From: Deltaproteobacteria bacterium
GTDB taxonomy: Bacteria; Myxococcota_A; Polyangia; Nannocystales; Nannocystaceae
NCBI GenBank assembly: GCA_016709225.1
Contig: JADJEE010000012.1
Location: 1,841,501 to 1,905,500 of the forward strand
Reading direction: 5' to 3'
DNA length: 64,000 nt
In this document: positions 19,342 through 28,521 of the stretch, piece by piece
Numbering within the stretch: the first letter of the stretch is position 1
How the letters are laid out: each line of letters begins with the position of its first letter
Made by a program: the position numbers and the translations under genes
The notes under the pieces: model-generated
The model's input: only the letters and a program-made list of their open reading frames with translations
Told to the model about the DNA's origin: nothing
The model's database searches: none

Positions 19342-19940
19342 GCGCGGTGCTCGACGCCGCGCTGGCCGACGCGCGCACGGTGATCGCGGCCGGCGGATGG
19401 ATCTCGTGGGCACTGGTCGGCATCAGCGTGATGCTGTGGACCATCGTGGTGCTGCGCGCGCTCGAGCTGCGTCGGGGTGTCCGCGGGCCGCTGCGCGACG
19501 CGCTGCTGAGCTCGCCGACGGCGGCACCACGCGGGGTGATCGATCGCTTCGTGCAGCGTGCTGCCGCCGCGCTCGCGCGACCCGGCGGCTGTCACCACGA
19601 CCTCGACCGCTGGACCATGCACGAGATCGATCGCACCGAGAGCTTCGGCGCCGTACTGAATGCGCTGGTCGCCGCGGCGCCGCTGCTGGGCCTGCTGGGG
19701 ACGGTCGCGGGCATGATCGAGACCTTCGCGTCGATGCACGGCAGCCACCACCACAGCGACGAGAGCGTGGCCGGCGGCATCTCGATCGCCCTGGTCACGA
19801 CCCAGCTGGGGCTCGCGATCGGCATCCCCGGGCTCATCGCGGCGCGCCTGCTCGATCGCCTGGCGGCCCGACGTCGTCGCGAGCTGCAGGCCACGCGCGC
19901 GCTGCTGGCCGCGCGCTTCGACGAGGGTCGCGCGTCATGA
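19338..19940 (+). CDS. exbB: ExbB proton channel subunit
   Basis: This 200-residue three-helix MotA/TolQ/ExbB protein transduces proton motive force to TonB. Visible features are the first helix (WISWALVGISVMLWTIVVLR), ALVAAAPLLGLLGTVAGMIE and GGISIALVTTQLGLAIGIPG. Between the second and third helices lies a short His cluster (HGSHHHSDES), also seen as a larger cluster in the preceding protein. It is coupled to both neighbours by ATGA overlaps. Its length is typical of the short ExbB2 form. Confidence 0.9.
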   Translation: MSAVLDAALADARTVIAAGGWISWALVGISVMLWTIVVLRALELRRGVRGPLRDALLSSPTAAPRGVIDRFVQRAAAALARPGGCHHDLDRWTMHEIDRTESFGAVLNALVAAAPLLGLLGTVAGMIETFASMHGSHHHSDESVAGGISIALVTTQLGLAIGIPGLIAARLLDRLAARRRRELQATRALLAARFDEGRAS

Positions 19941-20353
19941 GGCTCGGTCAGCTCGCCGAGGAGACCCGCGAGGGCAGCGCGCTCGACATCACGCCGCTCA
20001 TCGACATCGTCTTCATCCTGCTGATCTTCTTCGTGGTCACGACCACGTTCGTCCACGACCTCGGCATCGATGTCGAGCGCCCACAAGCCAGCACCGCGCG
20101 CGAGCAGCCCAGCGAGATCGTGCGGGTCGCGGTCAGCGAGCGCGGCGAGGTCACCGTCGATGCGCGGCCCACCAGCAGCTGGCGCATCGAGGCCGAGGTC
20201 CGCGATCGGCTCACCGGCGCGCGCGATGGCGCGGTGCTGCTGGTCGCCGACAAGGGCGTGCACGCCGAGACGCTGGTGTCGGTGATGGATGCGTGCCGGC
20301 GCGCGGGTGCGTCGTCGGTCGCACTCGCGGTGGAAGCCGGTGCCTCACCATGA
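19937..20353 (+). CDS. exbD: ExbD/TolR family protein
   Basis: This 138-residue single-pass protein partners ExbB in energising TonB. The N-terminal helix contains the conserved proton-carrying Asp: LDITPLIDIVFILLIFFVVT. The periplasmic part (about 45-135) ends with VLLVADKGVHAETLVSVMDA, the usual ExbD/TolR C-terminal fold. ATGA overlaps connect it to exbB and tonB. Confidence 0.92.
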   Translation: MRLGQLAEETREGSALDITPLIDIVFILLIFFVVTTTFVHDLGIDVERPQASTAREQPSEIVRVAVSERGEVTVDARPTSSWRIEAEVRDRLTGARDGAVLLVADKGVHAETLVSVMDACRRAGASSVALAVEAGASP

Positions 20354-21036
20354 GCGCGCTGCATCGCACCGTGGCCCGCGTCGCGATCGCGCTTGCGATC
20401 GGCGTGCTCGCGACCTCGTTGTCGTTGGTCGGCGTGGCCCGCATGGCGCGGGAGCGCCCCGAAGCCCCTGCGCGCGAGCCCGCCGCAGCGCTGGTGATCG
20501 AGGTCATGGCTCCACCGACGCCCGAGTCGCCGCCGGAGCTGGCGCTGCCGCAGCCGAGCCCGCAGGCCCTCGCACCGCAGCCGAGCCCGCTGCCGCAGCC
20601 CGCCCTCGAGCCGCCCGCGTTGCCGTCGCTATCGCGCGATGCCCTCGCCGGTGACGCCAGCGCGCTGCCGGGCCTCGCACTGGGGCCGGCCGGCGGCGCC
20701 GCGGGGTTGGGCGCCGCGCTGCCCGGCACCCGCCCGACCCGCGACGACGACGATGACGCACCCGACACCCCCGCGCGGCCGATCGCACGCCCGGCGCCGA
20801 GCTATCCCCGCGATGCCCAGCGAGCGGGCATCGAAGGCGCGGTGGTCGTGCGCCTGCACGTCGACGCACGCGGTCGCGTCGACGACGTCGTGGTGGTGCG
20901 CGCGACCCCACCCGAGGTCTTCGACGCCGTCGCGCTGCGAACCGCCCGCAGCTATCGCTTCGAGCCCGCGCGCAAGCACGGCCGTGCGGTCTCCAGCACC
21001 ATCGAGCAACGCATCGTGTTCAGGCTCCGGCGATGA
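20350..21036 (+). CDS. tonB: TonB family protein
   Basis: This 228-residue TonB spans the periplasm and transmits energy to outer-membrane receptors. It has an N-terminal membrane helix (AIALAIGVLATSLSLVGVA), a Pro/Glu/Leu-rich rod (about 50-100) and a C-terminal TonB domain (about 148-228): PSYPRDAQRAGIEGAVVVRL, then AVALRTARSYRFEPAR. An acidic DDDDDAPD stretch lies between rod and domain. It overlaps exbD and the TPR gene by 4 bp each. Confidence 0.92.
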   Translation: MSALHRTVARVAIALAIGVLATSLSLVGVARMARERPEAPAREPAAALVIEVMAPPTPESPPELALPQPSPQALAPQPSPLPQPALEPPALPSLSRDALAGDASALPGLALGPAGGAAGLGAALPGTRPTRDDDDDAPDTPARPIARPAPSYPRDAQRAGIEGAVVVRLHVDARGRVDDVVVVRATPPEVFDAVALRTARSYRFEPARKHGRAVSSTIEQRIVFRLRR

Positions 21037-22175
21037 CCTACGCGACCTTGCGACTGGTGATGCACATGTTCGCGGCGGCGGGCCCAGCCCACGCGCCCGA
21101 CGATCCCGAGCTCGCGCAGTACGCTGCAATCGAGCGCGCGATTCGGATGGGCGCGCTCGAGGATGCCGCCGCGCGGCTGTCGACGACCACGCTCGATGCC
21201 CCCAACCGCGCGCGGCTCGAGGGTCTGCTCGCGCTCGCGCGGGGCGACGCCGCCGCGGCCGCGCGCGCGTTCACCACCGCGCTCGCGGCCCACGACGATC
21301 CACCGCTGCGACTGCACCTCGCCCAGGCCGAGCTGGCGCTCGGCCATGCCGAGGCGGCCGCGCGTGCGCTGGTGGGCACCGAGGCGCTCGCGACCACCAC
21401 CGCCGCGCAGCCGCTCCTGCAGGGTCGCGTCGCGCTCGCGCTCGGCCACGACGACGATGCCTACGCAGCGTTCGTGCTCGCGGCGCGCAACTTCCCCGAC
21501 GAGCCCACCGCGGTGCTCGAGCTGGTCGCACTGTGTGCCGATCGCGGGCTCGATGCCGCTGCGCGGGCGTGGGCGGGTGCTTGGCTCGCGCTGCCCGAGA
21601 CCGCGATCGAGCGCACCGGCGCGCTCGTGGTGCTGTCGGCGCTCCACCGCGATCGCGCCGCACTCCCACTACTCGAGTCGATCGCCCTGCGCTTCCCCGG
21701 CGACGCCGAGGTGATCGCCCGGCTCGCGCACGCGTGGGCGGCCGCGGAGTACCACCGCACGGCCGCAGGCCTGTTCGAGCGTGCGGCCCGACGCGGCGGC
21801 GACACATGGTTCGCGGCCGCCGATCAGTACCGCATGGCCGGCGCGACCGAGCGCGCACTGGCGGCCAATGCTCGCGTGCGCGGCGACGCGACGCGGCTCG
21901 ATCAGCGCGCGAGCATCCTCTTTGCCGCCGGGCGACACGCCCGCGTGGTGGCGCTCGCGCCCGCGCTCGCGCGTGCCGGTGTGAACGGCCCTGCCACGCG
22001 TCTGCGACTCGCCCACGCCCACTACGCCCTCGGTCAGTACGCGCAAGCCAGCAGCATCGCACGCGGCCTGCTGGGCGGCGCGCTCGAGGGCCCTGCGCGC
22101 GCGCTGCTGGCCGCCACCGGTCGCGTCGCGGCGGCCGACGACGCGCCGGCGTCCGACGACTCACCCCACCCCTAG
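21033..22175 (+). CDS. TPR-repeat protein of the TonB operon
   Basis: This 380-residue protein is almost entirely Ala-rich helical repeats of TPR type (for example RLHLAQAELALGHAEAAARA and LRLAHAHYALGQYAQASSIA). The N-terminal MTYATLRLVMHMFAAAGPAH may be a signal sequence, so it is probably periplasmic. TPR proteins occupy the same place downstream of tonB2 in several proteobacterial TonB2 operons. It overlaps tonB by 4 bp and ends 6 nt before the receptor gene. The partner is unknown; by position it may link TonB and the receptor. Confidence 0.75.
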   Translation: MTYATLRLVMHMFAAAGPAHAPDDPELAQYAAIERAIRMGALEDAAARLSTTTLDAPNRARLEGLLALARGDAAAAARAFTTALAAHDDPPLRLHLAQAELALGHAEAAARALVGTEALATTTAAQPLLQGRVALALGHDDDAYAAFVLAARNFPDEPTAVLELVALCADRGLDAAARAWAGAWLALPETAIERTGALVVLSALHRDRAALPLLESIALRFPGDAEVIARLAHAWAAAEYHRTAAGLFERAARRGGDTWFAAADQYRMAGATERALAANARVRGDATRLDQRASILFAAGRHARVVALAPALARAGVNGPATRLRLAHAHYALGQYAQASSIARGLLGGALEGPARALLAATGRVAAADDAPASDDSPHP

Positions 22176-22181
22176 CACGCC

Positions 22182-24641
22182 ATGTTCGCGCCCTGGATCC
22201 TCGCGCTGGCACTGCCGGCCTCGGTCGACGACTGCGACGCGCAACTGCGCGGGCGCGCCATCGATGCCGCCACCGGCGAGGGCATCGCGGCCGCGCACGT
22301 GCGACTCTCGGATCGCGACGGCGAGCGCACCACCACCGCCGACGACGACGGCCGCTTCGCGTTCGAAGGCGTGTGCCGCGGCGAGCGAACCCTCGCGATC
22401 GGCCGCGCCGACTACGAGCCGCGCTCGCTGCGGGTCGCCATCGCAGCGCAGGATCCCACGCGCGAGCTCGAGGCGGTGCTCGAGCCCCGCATGGTCGATC
22501 GCGTCGACGACGTGGTGGTCGAGGCGCTCGCGCCGGCCCCCACCGAGCTGCGCGCAAGCCACAGCATCGATGGCGAGGCGCTCGCGCAGCTGCGCGGGCG
22601 CAACCTCGCCGACACGCTCGCGCGCGTGCCGGGGGTCACGGTGCTGCGCGGCAGCGGCGGTGCGCCCGGCAAGCCCATCATCCGCGGCCAGGACGAGCGA
22701 CGCAGCCTGCTCATCTTCGACGGCGTGCGGCATGCCGGGCAGAAGTGGGGCCTCGACCATCCGCCCGAGATCGATCCCTTCGCGGCCGATCGCATCACCG
22801 TCATCAAGGGCCCGGGCGGCATCCGCTACGGCCCCGATGCCATCGGCGGTGTGGTGCTGGTCGAGCCCGCGCCGCTGCGCACGACGCCCGGCGTCGATGG
22901 CCAGGCCCACCTGGTGGGCGTCAGCAACGGCGTGCGCGGCACCGCGGCGCTGCGGCTCGATGGCGCCCACGCGCGCGCGCGCGGGCTGGCCTGGCGCGTC
23001 GACGGCAACATCACGCGCGGCGCCGCCATCATCACGCCGCGCTACCCGCTCGACAACACCGGCGCGCTGCAATGGAACGCCGGCGCGCGCGTGGGCTACC
23101 AGCGTCACGGCCACGAGTTCGTGGTCGCGTACCGACGCAACGTCGTGAAGAGCGGGCTGTGCACCTGCCTGCGCAACGCGACCCCCGAGGAGTTCCAGCA
23201 GGGCATCGCGTTGGGGCGGCCGGTGAACTGGCAGCTGTACTCGCGCGAGTACGCCATCGACCGCGCGTACAGCCACGCCAGCCACGACCTCGCGCTGGCC
23301 CGCGCCGTGGTCTCGCTCGGTGATGCCGGCCACCTGAGCGCGACCTACTCGCTGCAGCACAACCGCCGCCGCGAGTTCGACATCGTGCGCAGCGCGGTCG
23401 CAGGCCCGCAGTACACCTTCGTGCTCGACACCCACGGGGTCGACGTCGCCTTCGAGCGCACGCCGCAGCAGCTGAGCGCGGCGGTGTCGTCGAGCGGCAC
23501 CTACGGGCTCGCCGCGTCGGTGCAGCGCAACCGCTTTCGTTCCAACCAGACGCTGGTGCCCGACTACCAGCAGCTGTACGCCGGCGTGTTCGCGGTCGAG
23601 CGCCTGGTGCTGCGCCGCGCCGAGCTGCAGCTGGGCGTGCGCTACGACGGGCTCTCGCGCGTCGCGACCCTGCGCCAACGCGACTACCTCGGGCAGGTCG
23701 CAGCCGGTCGACTGCAGCCCTCGCGCTGCGACGGCACCGCCGATGGTGGCGGCCGCTGCGGCTTCGCGTTCCACACCGGCTCCGCCTCGATCGCGACCGT
23801 GCTGCGGCCGATCCCCCGCGACGACGGCTTCGCGATCACGCTCGATCTCAGCAGCGCCGGCCGGGTGCCCGCGGTCGACGAGATGTTCTTGAACGGCAGC
23901 TCACCGTCGTTCCCGGTGCTGGGCCTGGGTGACGCGCGACTCGGGGTCGAGCGCACCTGGGGCGCCGCGCTCTCGCTGGCCTACGCCAACCGCTTCATCG
24001 CCACCGATGGCGCCGCGTGGGTGAACTGGATCGACGACTACATCTACTTCGGACCCGCGCCGGGCGGTCAGCTCACGCAGACAGTGCACGGCAGCTTCCC
24101 GCTGTTCACGTTCCGCCCAGTCGGCGCGCTCTTCTACGGTGGCGAGTACGGCGTGCGCGTGCAACCACCCAAGTGGCCGGTCGAGATCGACGGCCAGCTC
24201 GCACTGGTGCGCGCGGTCGATCTGCGCAGCCGGCAGTACCTCGTGTTCATCCCCGCCGATCGCTACCAGCTCGGCCTCACCTACCACTGGCCCGAGACCC
24301 GCCGCATCGAGCGGGGCTTCATCGGCGTGCGCGGCATGTACGTCGATCGCCAGCGTCGCTTCGATCCCGTGGCCGACTTCGCCGCGCCGCCACCGGGCTA
24401 CGCCGTGCTCGGCGCCAGCGTCGGCTTCGAGGTCCCGCTCGGCCCCGAACGCCTCGCGCTCTCGCTGGTCGGCAACAACCTCACGAACACTCGCTACCGC
24501 GACTATACGAGCCTGCTGCGCTACTTCGCCGACGAACCCGGCTGGGAGCTGATGCTCCGCGCGAGCCTCTCGTTCGAGACGCTCGCGCGCCCGTCCGCCC
24601 GCCGCCGCAGGAAGACGCCGCCGTCCCGCGTCGCGACGTAG
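22182..24641 (+). CDS. TonB-dependent outer-membrane receptor
   Basis: This 819-residue ligand-gated outer-membrane channel has a short leader, then a carboxypeptidase-regulatory-like domain (about 20-90: LRGRAIDAATGEGIAAAHVR). A TonB-box-like region near VDDVVVEA is followed by the plug: LADTLARVPGVTVLRGSGG, IIRGQDERRSLLIFDGV and ITVIKGPGGIRYGPDAIGGV. The rest is a 22-strand-type barrel with AGRVPAVDEMFLNG, YIYFGPAPGG and a C-terminal VGNNLTNTRYRDY segment. The ligand cannot be named; the general look is that of siderophore or metal receptors. Being last in an operon with its own TonB-ExbBD suggests a dedicated transport system. Confidence 0.93.
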   Translation: MFAPWILALALPASVDDCDAQLRGRAIDAATGEGIAAAHVRLSDRDGERTTTADDDGRFAFEGVCRGERTLAIGRADYEPRSLRVAIAAQDPTRELEAVLEPRMVDRVDDVVVEALAPAPTELRASHSIDGEALAQLRGRNLADTLARVPGVTVLRGSGGAPGKPIIRGQDERRSLLIFDGVRHAGQKWGLDHPPEIDPFAADRITVIKGPGGIRYGPDAIGGVVLVEPAPLRTTPGVDGQAHLVGVSNGVRGTAALRLDGAHARARGLAWRVDGNITRGAAIITPRYPLDNTGALQWNAGARVGYQRHGHEFVVAYRRNVVKSGLCTCLRNATPEEFQQGIALGRPVNWQLYSREYAIDRAYSHASHDLALARAVVSLGDAGHLSATYSLQHNRRREFDIVRSAVAGPQYTFVLDTHGVDVAFERTPQQLSAAVSSSGTYGLAASVQRNRFRSNQTLVPDYQQLYAGVFAVERLVLRRAELQLGVRYDGLSRVATLRQRDYLGQVAAGRLQPSRCDGTADGGGRCGFAFHTGSASIATVLRPIPRDDGFAITLDLSSAGRVPAVDEMFLNGSSPSFPVLGLGDARLGVERTWGAALSLAYANRFIATDGAAWVNWIDDYIYFGPAPGGQLTQTVHGSFPLFTFRPVGALFYGGEYGVRVQPPKWPVEIDGQLALVRAVDLRSRQYLVFIPADRYQLGLTYHWPETRRIERGFIGVRGMYVDRQRRFDPVADFAAPPPGYAVLGASVGFEVPLGPERLALSLVGNNLTNTRYRDYTSLLRYFADEPGWELMLRASLSFETLARPSARRRRKTPPSRVAT

Positions 24642-24682
24642 GGCCGCTCGCGGGAGGCGAGCCGTCGGCCGGGCGCGAGCCG

Positions 24683-25804
24683 TCAGCCGGGCGCGGCGGG
24701 ATCGTCGGGCACGACCTCGGGCTCGGGGTCGCCGGTGACCTCGCAGATGAAGAAGCAGAAGTCGTAGAAGTCGCGGGGCGGCGCGCCGTTCCACGCGATC
24801 GTGCGGGTCGACCAGCTGATCGGCACCAGTAGCGTGCCACCCTCGGCCGCGCGCTCGAGCTTGAAGATGATCTCGCGGTAGCTGCCGACCTGGCGATCGA
24901 CACCGCTGCCCCAGCCGTCGGGCATGTTGGCCATGCAGTAGACCTGCCCGACCTCGAGAGCGACCTCGCGGGTGTTGAGGCGGCGGTACTCGATCGTCGT
25001 GCCCTCGGGGAACTCGATCGGCAGGCCGCCCTCGCCCATCACCGATTGGTTGCGCTTGGGGTAGTACGTGCCGCGACCGTCGGCGAGGTACGTGCCGAGC
25101 TGGTACATGATGCGCTTGTACTCGGCGAGATCGGTCGCTGGGACGCCACTGGGCACGTTCGCGAGCGTCTCGAGCGGGGTCGAGAACGCATTGGGCTCGC
25201 GCTCGCGCAGGGCGATGATCGCCTGACTCCACTGCTGCGCGCGCGGAGTCGCCGGCGGCGCGGCGCCGGCGACCGGCGCGTCGAGGCCCCGGAACAACCG
25301 CGTCATCTCGCTGGCGTCGTCGGTCAGCGGATCGACGCGCTCGTCGACCCGCACCAGCGTGTACTGGTACGGCGGCAGGCTCTGCAGCACCGGCGCGGGC
25401 GTGGGCGGCGTGCCACCGGCGGGCGGCGTGCCACCAGCAGGCGGCGTGCCGCCGGCGGGCGGCGTGGCCGGCTGGGCCTGCGCGGCCACGCTGTCCGACG
25501 CTTGATAGAAGGTGTACCGCGGCGCTTGGCCGGCGAAGTACACCAGCTCGCGCTCGACGTGGATCGCGTTGCTCGGCAGGAAGAGATGATTGCCGATCAG
25601 GCTGCCTGGCCCGTTGTACCGGCGGTAGCGACCGACGGTGATCTCGAGCTCCGCCCCGACCCGTTCGCGTAGTGCCTCGAGCGACGCGTCCGGTCCTGCG
25701 GACGGACCGTCGGCCGGGCTCCCGCCGCTGCCTTGATTGCCCTGGAAGAACGCTTGGAAGAACGCGCGCATGTGCGGCGCGAGTTGATTGACGAGCTGAC
25801 TCAC
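24683..25804 (-). CDS. Unrecognised 373-residue protein, partner of the 809-residue gene
   Basis: I do not recognise this protein. It starts at GTG 25804, overlapping the upstream stop (GTGA), so it is translationally coupled to the 809-residue gene. It has no signal peptide. After an aromatic start (MRAFFQAFFQG) there is a Gly/Ser/Pro linker, a first domain (about 45-105, with ITVGRYRRYNGPGSLIGNHL), and a hexapeptide array PAGGTP repeated about three times (residues ~115-135). A larger second domain ends FYDFCFFICEVTGDPEPEVV and contains IEFPEGTTIEYRRLNTREVA, VYCMANMPDGWG and GSYREIIFKLERA, which look like beta strands. It may be a structural or binding protein acting with its neighbour. Confidence 0.7.
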   Translation of the reverse strand: MSQLVNQLAPHMRAFFQAFFQGNQGSGGSPADGPSAGPDASLEALRERVGAELEITVGRYRRYNGPGSLIGNHLFLPSNAIHVERELVYFAGQAPRYTFYQASDSVAAQAQPATPPAGGTPPAGGTPPAGGTPPTPAPVLQSLPPYQYTLVRVDERVDPLTDDASEMTRLFRGLDAPVAGAAPPATPRAQQWSQAIIALREREPNAFSTPLETLANVPSGVPATDLAEYKRIMYQLGTYLADGRGTYYPKRNQSVMGEGGLPIEFPEGTTIEYRRLNTREVALEVGQVYCMANMPDGWGSGVDRQVGSYREIIFKLERAAEGGTLLVPISWSTRTIAWNGAPPRDFYDFCFFICEVTGDPEPEVVPDDPAAPG

Positions 25805-28230
25805 AGCGCAGCCTCCGGCGAGAGGGGATCGATCAACAGCGTTTCGGCGCTCGACTGGACCGGGCCGATGTCGAGGTGGGTGTTGTCATTGCGGATCCAC
25901 TGCAGCGAGTACTGGTACCCGGTCTCGGTGCGCTTGCGCATCGGCACCCGCCACACCAGCGGATTCGCCATCGCCGCGGCATCGCGCGCGACGAACACCT
26001 TCTCGAGGTCGGGGTCGGCCCACTCGGGCGCGCCGGGGTACTTGAGCGTCAGCCGCAGCGCCTTCATGTTCGCCGCCTGCAGGTCGGACAGGAACGTGAC
26101 GCTGACCGAGAGGATGCCGTCGGCGCTGTCACCCACGACCAGCTGATCGGCGGTCGTGGTGATCCACGCCTGCTCGCGCACGGCCCCGCCGACGAAGTAC
26201 GTCACCCGATAGCGGAACTCGCGGTTACCGCTCGGCGGCGGACGGAAGGCCCACGTGGCCTTGGAGAGATCGCCCTGCAGCTCGATCGCGCGGTCGGTGT
26301 CGCCGCCGGGCTGGCCGAACTGCAGCGTGACCTTCTCGTAGCGCGACAGCGGGTCGGCGAGGATGACCGTCACGCTCTTGGTGGTGTCGGCGGGCTGGTT
26401 GACCAGCACGATGCCGCTACCGCGGCGCTCGAGCGGCACCGTCTGCGTGCCGCCATCGGCGAACACGAAGGTGGCCTCGACCTTCACGGTCTGCTCGGTG
26501 CCCGGTCGCACGAGCACCGTCTGCGACGGCGCGCCTTGCTCGAGCTTGACCATGCGGCTGGCGTCGATCCGCGCGCCCGGGTCCTTGTAGATGACGTTGG
26601 CCTGGACCTGCTTGACCAGCGCCCAGTCGATCGCGCCGGCCTCGACCTGGATCGCCATCACGCTCGAGACCTCGCGCGGGTCGATGTCGAGGTTGCGCGA
26701 GGTGGTCTTGATCCACGGCGAGACCTCGTCGGCCGCGGCTGCGCCGATCGCCGCCTCGGGCACGTGGTTGAGCGTGACGCGATACTCGATCTCCTGCGTA
26801 CCGCGCTCGTCGAGCCACCAGTCGAAGGTGCCGTTGGCGTCGGTCGCCGCGAGCTTGACCTCGGCGTGCTCCTTGGGGAACTGGGTGCCCTTCCAGCCGT
26901 AGCGCAGCTCGACGTTCATCGAGGAGATGCCCAGCTGCGCCAGTGGGGCCGTGGTCGTGACGGTGCCCTGGATCTTCTTGAAGAAGTCGATGTCGAGCGA
27001 GACCTCTTGGATGCGTCGCTCGAGCTGGGCAGCGGTCGCGAGCATGCGGATCTGGCCCTGCGGCGAGATCGTGCGCTGCGCGGCGCTGACCTGCTTGAGG
27101 TCGAACACGATGTCCTGTCGCTCGCGCTGCTGGATGTTCTTCAGCTGCCAGGTGGCGTGCGGTCGACCGGCGCGCTCCCACGCCGACAGCGCGGTGTCTC
27201 CGGCCGGCGGCGGCACGTCGGCCTGCGTGCGCGGCGGATCGGTCTGCGCCGACGTGGCGGTGCCCGACGGGCGCACCGCACGACCGTCGCCACCGGCCTG
27301 CGTCGGCGGATCGCCGGTGGGCGTGGGCGCGTTGCCGGTCATCGCACCGCTGACGGCCTGCTGGTTGCGCTGCTGCAGCTGCTGGAAGTTCGGCGGCGGC
27401 GCGAACAGGTCGCGCTGGTTCTGCGGCAGCACCTGGCCCGGTCGCAGGCCGGGGCTGAAGAAGCTCCACGTCGCGAGATCCTTCGCGAGCTGGATCAGCG
27501 CCTGGCGCCGGTTCTCGCGCTCGCCGGCGTCGTCGGTGTGATAGTTGATCTCGGTGATCTCGATCGCACCGCGCTTGACGAGCTCCTCCATCTCGGTGTC
27601 GACGTCGGCCTGCAGCAGCAAGCTCGAGAAGGTCGCGCGCTGACGCAGGTAGTCGTAGGTCTGATCGAAGTGGATCTTGATCTTGCACTCGTAGGCCGGC
27701 AGCAGGCCGGTGTACGTGAGCTCGTAGACCAGCACCACCGGGGTCGCACCGCCGTTGCGCAGCGCCGCGGCCATCAGCACCGCGCCGTCCTGGGAGAGCG
27801 TGCTCGAGAACACCGCGCGCTCGTCACCATAGAGGCTCGGCGTGCCGGCGGCGATCGTGCGCTCGACGAAGCCGCCGGTGCGCGCCTCGTCGGACGAGGT
27901 TGCATCGAGCAGGCTCACGCGCACGGTGCCCGACTCGACCGGTAGCGTGCTCAGTCGTGCATCGACGCCGAAGCGGCGCGACAGCTCGCCCCGCACCGTC
28001 TCGAGCTTGCCTTCGCTGACCTTCAAGTCGCAGGTCATCGCGAGGAAGCCACCTCCCAACGGGCCTTCGGCGCCCGCGTTGCGGCGATACACCAGCAACG
28101 AGAACATCGGCTCGCCCGCGGTCACCGTCAGCTGCGGTGACTCCGGGAGGTAGTAGAAGAGCGAGCGATCGTTGAAGTCGCGGAAGATGCTCAGCCCCTG
28201 CAGGCTGAGTGGTTCGTCGAGTGACAGCAT
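25801..28230 (-). CDS. Unrecognised 809-residue multidomain beta-rich protein
   Basis: I do not recognise this protein. ATG 28230 has a GAGGAG site 9 nt upstream. There is no signal peptide or membrane helix. The N-terminal ~230 residues (LFYYLPESPQLTVTAGEPMF, then MTCDLKVSEGKLETVRGELS, VLVYELTYTGLLPAYECKIK) look like a compact alpha/beta domain. A Gln/Pro/Thr-rich linker (about 290-365) follows. The C-terminal ~430 residues look like several Ig-like or jelly-roll beta sandwiches (TQEIEYRVTLNHVPEAA, NREFRYRVTYFVGGAV, ILSVSVTFLSDLQA). It is coupled to the 373-residue gene and divergent from the 536-residue gene across 291 bp. Repeated beta modules suggest a binding or structural role. Confidence 0.75.
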   Translation of the reverse strand: MLSLDEPLSLQGLSIFRDFNDRSLFYYLPESPQLTVTAGEPMFSLLVYRRNAGAEGPLGGGFLAMTCDLKVSEGKLETVRGELSRRFGVDARLSTLPVESGTVRVSLLDATSSDEARTGGFVERTIAAGTPSLYGDERAVFSSTLSQDGAVLMAAALRNGGATPVVLVYELTYTGLLPAYECKIKIHFDQTYDYLRQRATFSSLLLQADVDTEMEELVKRGAIEITEINYHTDDAGERENRRQALIQLAKDLATWSFFSPGLRPGQVLPQNQRDLFAPPPNFQQLQQRNQQAVSGAMTGNAPTPTGDPPTQAGGDGRAVRPSGTATSAQTDPPRTQADVPPPAGDTALSAWERAGRPHATWQLKNIQQRERQDIVFDLKQVSAAQRTISPQGQIRMLATAAQLERRIQEVSLDIDFFKKIQGTVTTTAPLAQLGISSMNVELRYGWKGTQFPKEHAEVKLAATDANGTFDWWLDERGTQEIEYRVTLNHVPEAAIGAAAADEVSPWIKTTSRNLDIDPREVSSVMAIQVEAGAIDWALVKQVQANVIYKDPGARIDASRMVKLEQGAPSQTVLVRPGTEQTVKVEATFVFADGGTQTVPLERRGSGIVLVNQPADTTKSVTVILADPLSRYEKVTLQFGQPGGDTDRAIELQGDLSKATWAFRPPPSGNREFRYRVTYFVGGAVREQAWITTTADQLVVGDSADGILSVSVTFLSDLQAANMKALRLTLKYPGAPEWADPDLEKVFVARDAAAMANPLVWRVPMRKRTETGYQYSLQWIRNDNTHLDIGPVQSSAETLLIDPLSPEAAL

Positions 28231-28521
28231 GCGCGGGTGCTCCTCGAAATTCGCAGGCGAACGTAGCACGCCGCGGGGTCGACTCCGCAAGCGTGAACGG
28301 CTCCGCACACCCACTCGCGTCGCGGAGATCCACGGGCGAACGCCGGTCGGACACCGGCCCGTTGCGTCGACGTGATCGAACGGCCACCCCACGGTTTCGG
28401 CATCGGTGCGACGGACCACCGTTCGCCGTGACGCTGCGTCATCGCTGGTGGACGCAACACGGCGCGGGTATCCTGCGAGCCAATCGCGCAACGCTGCCGC
28501 GCGCACGAACAGGAGCACGCC

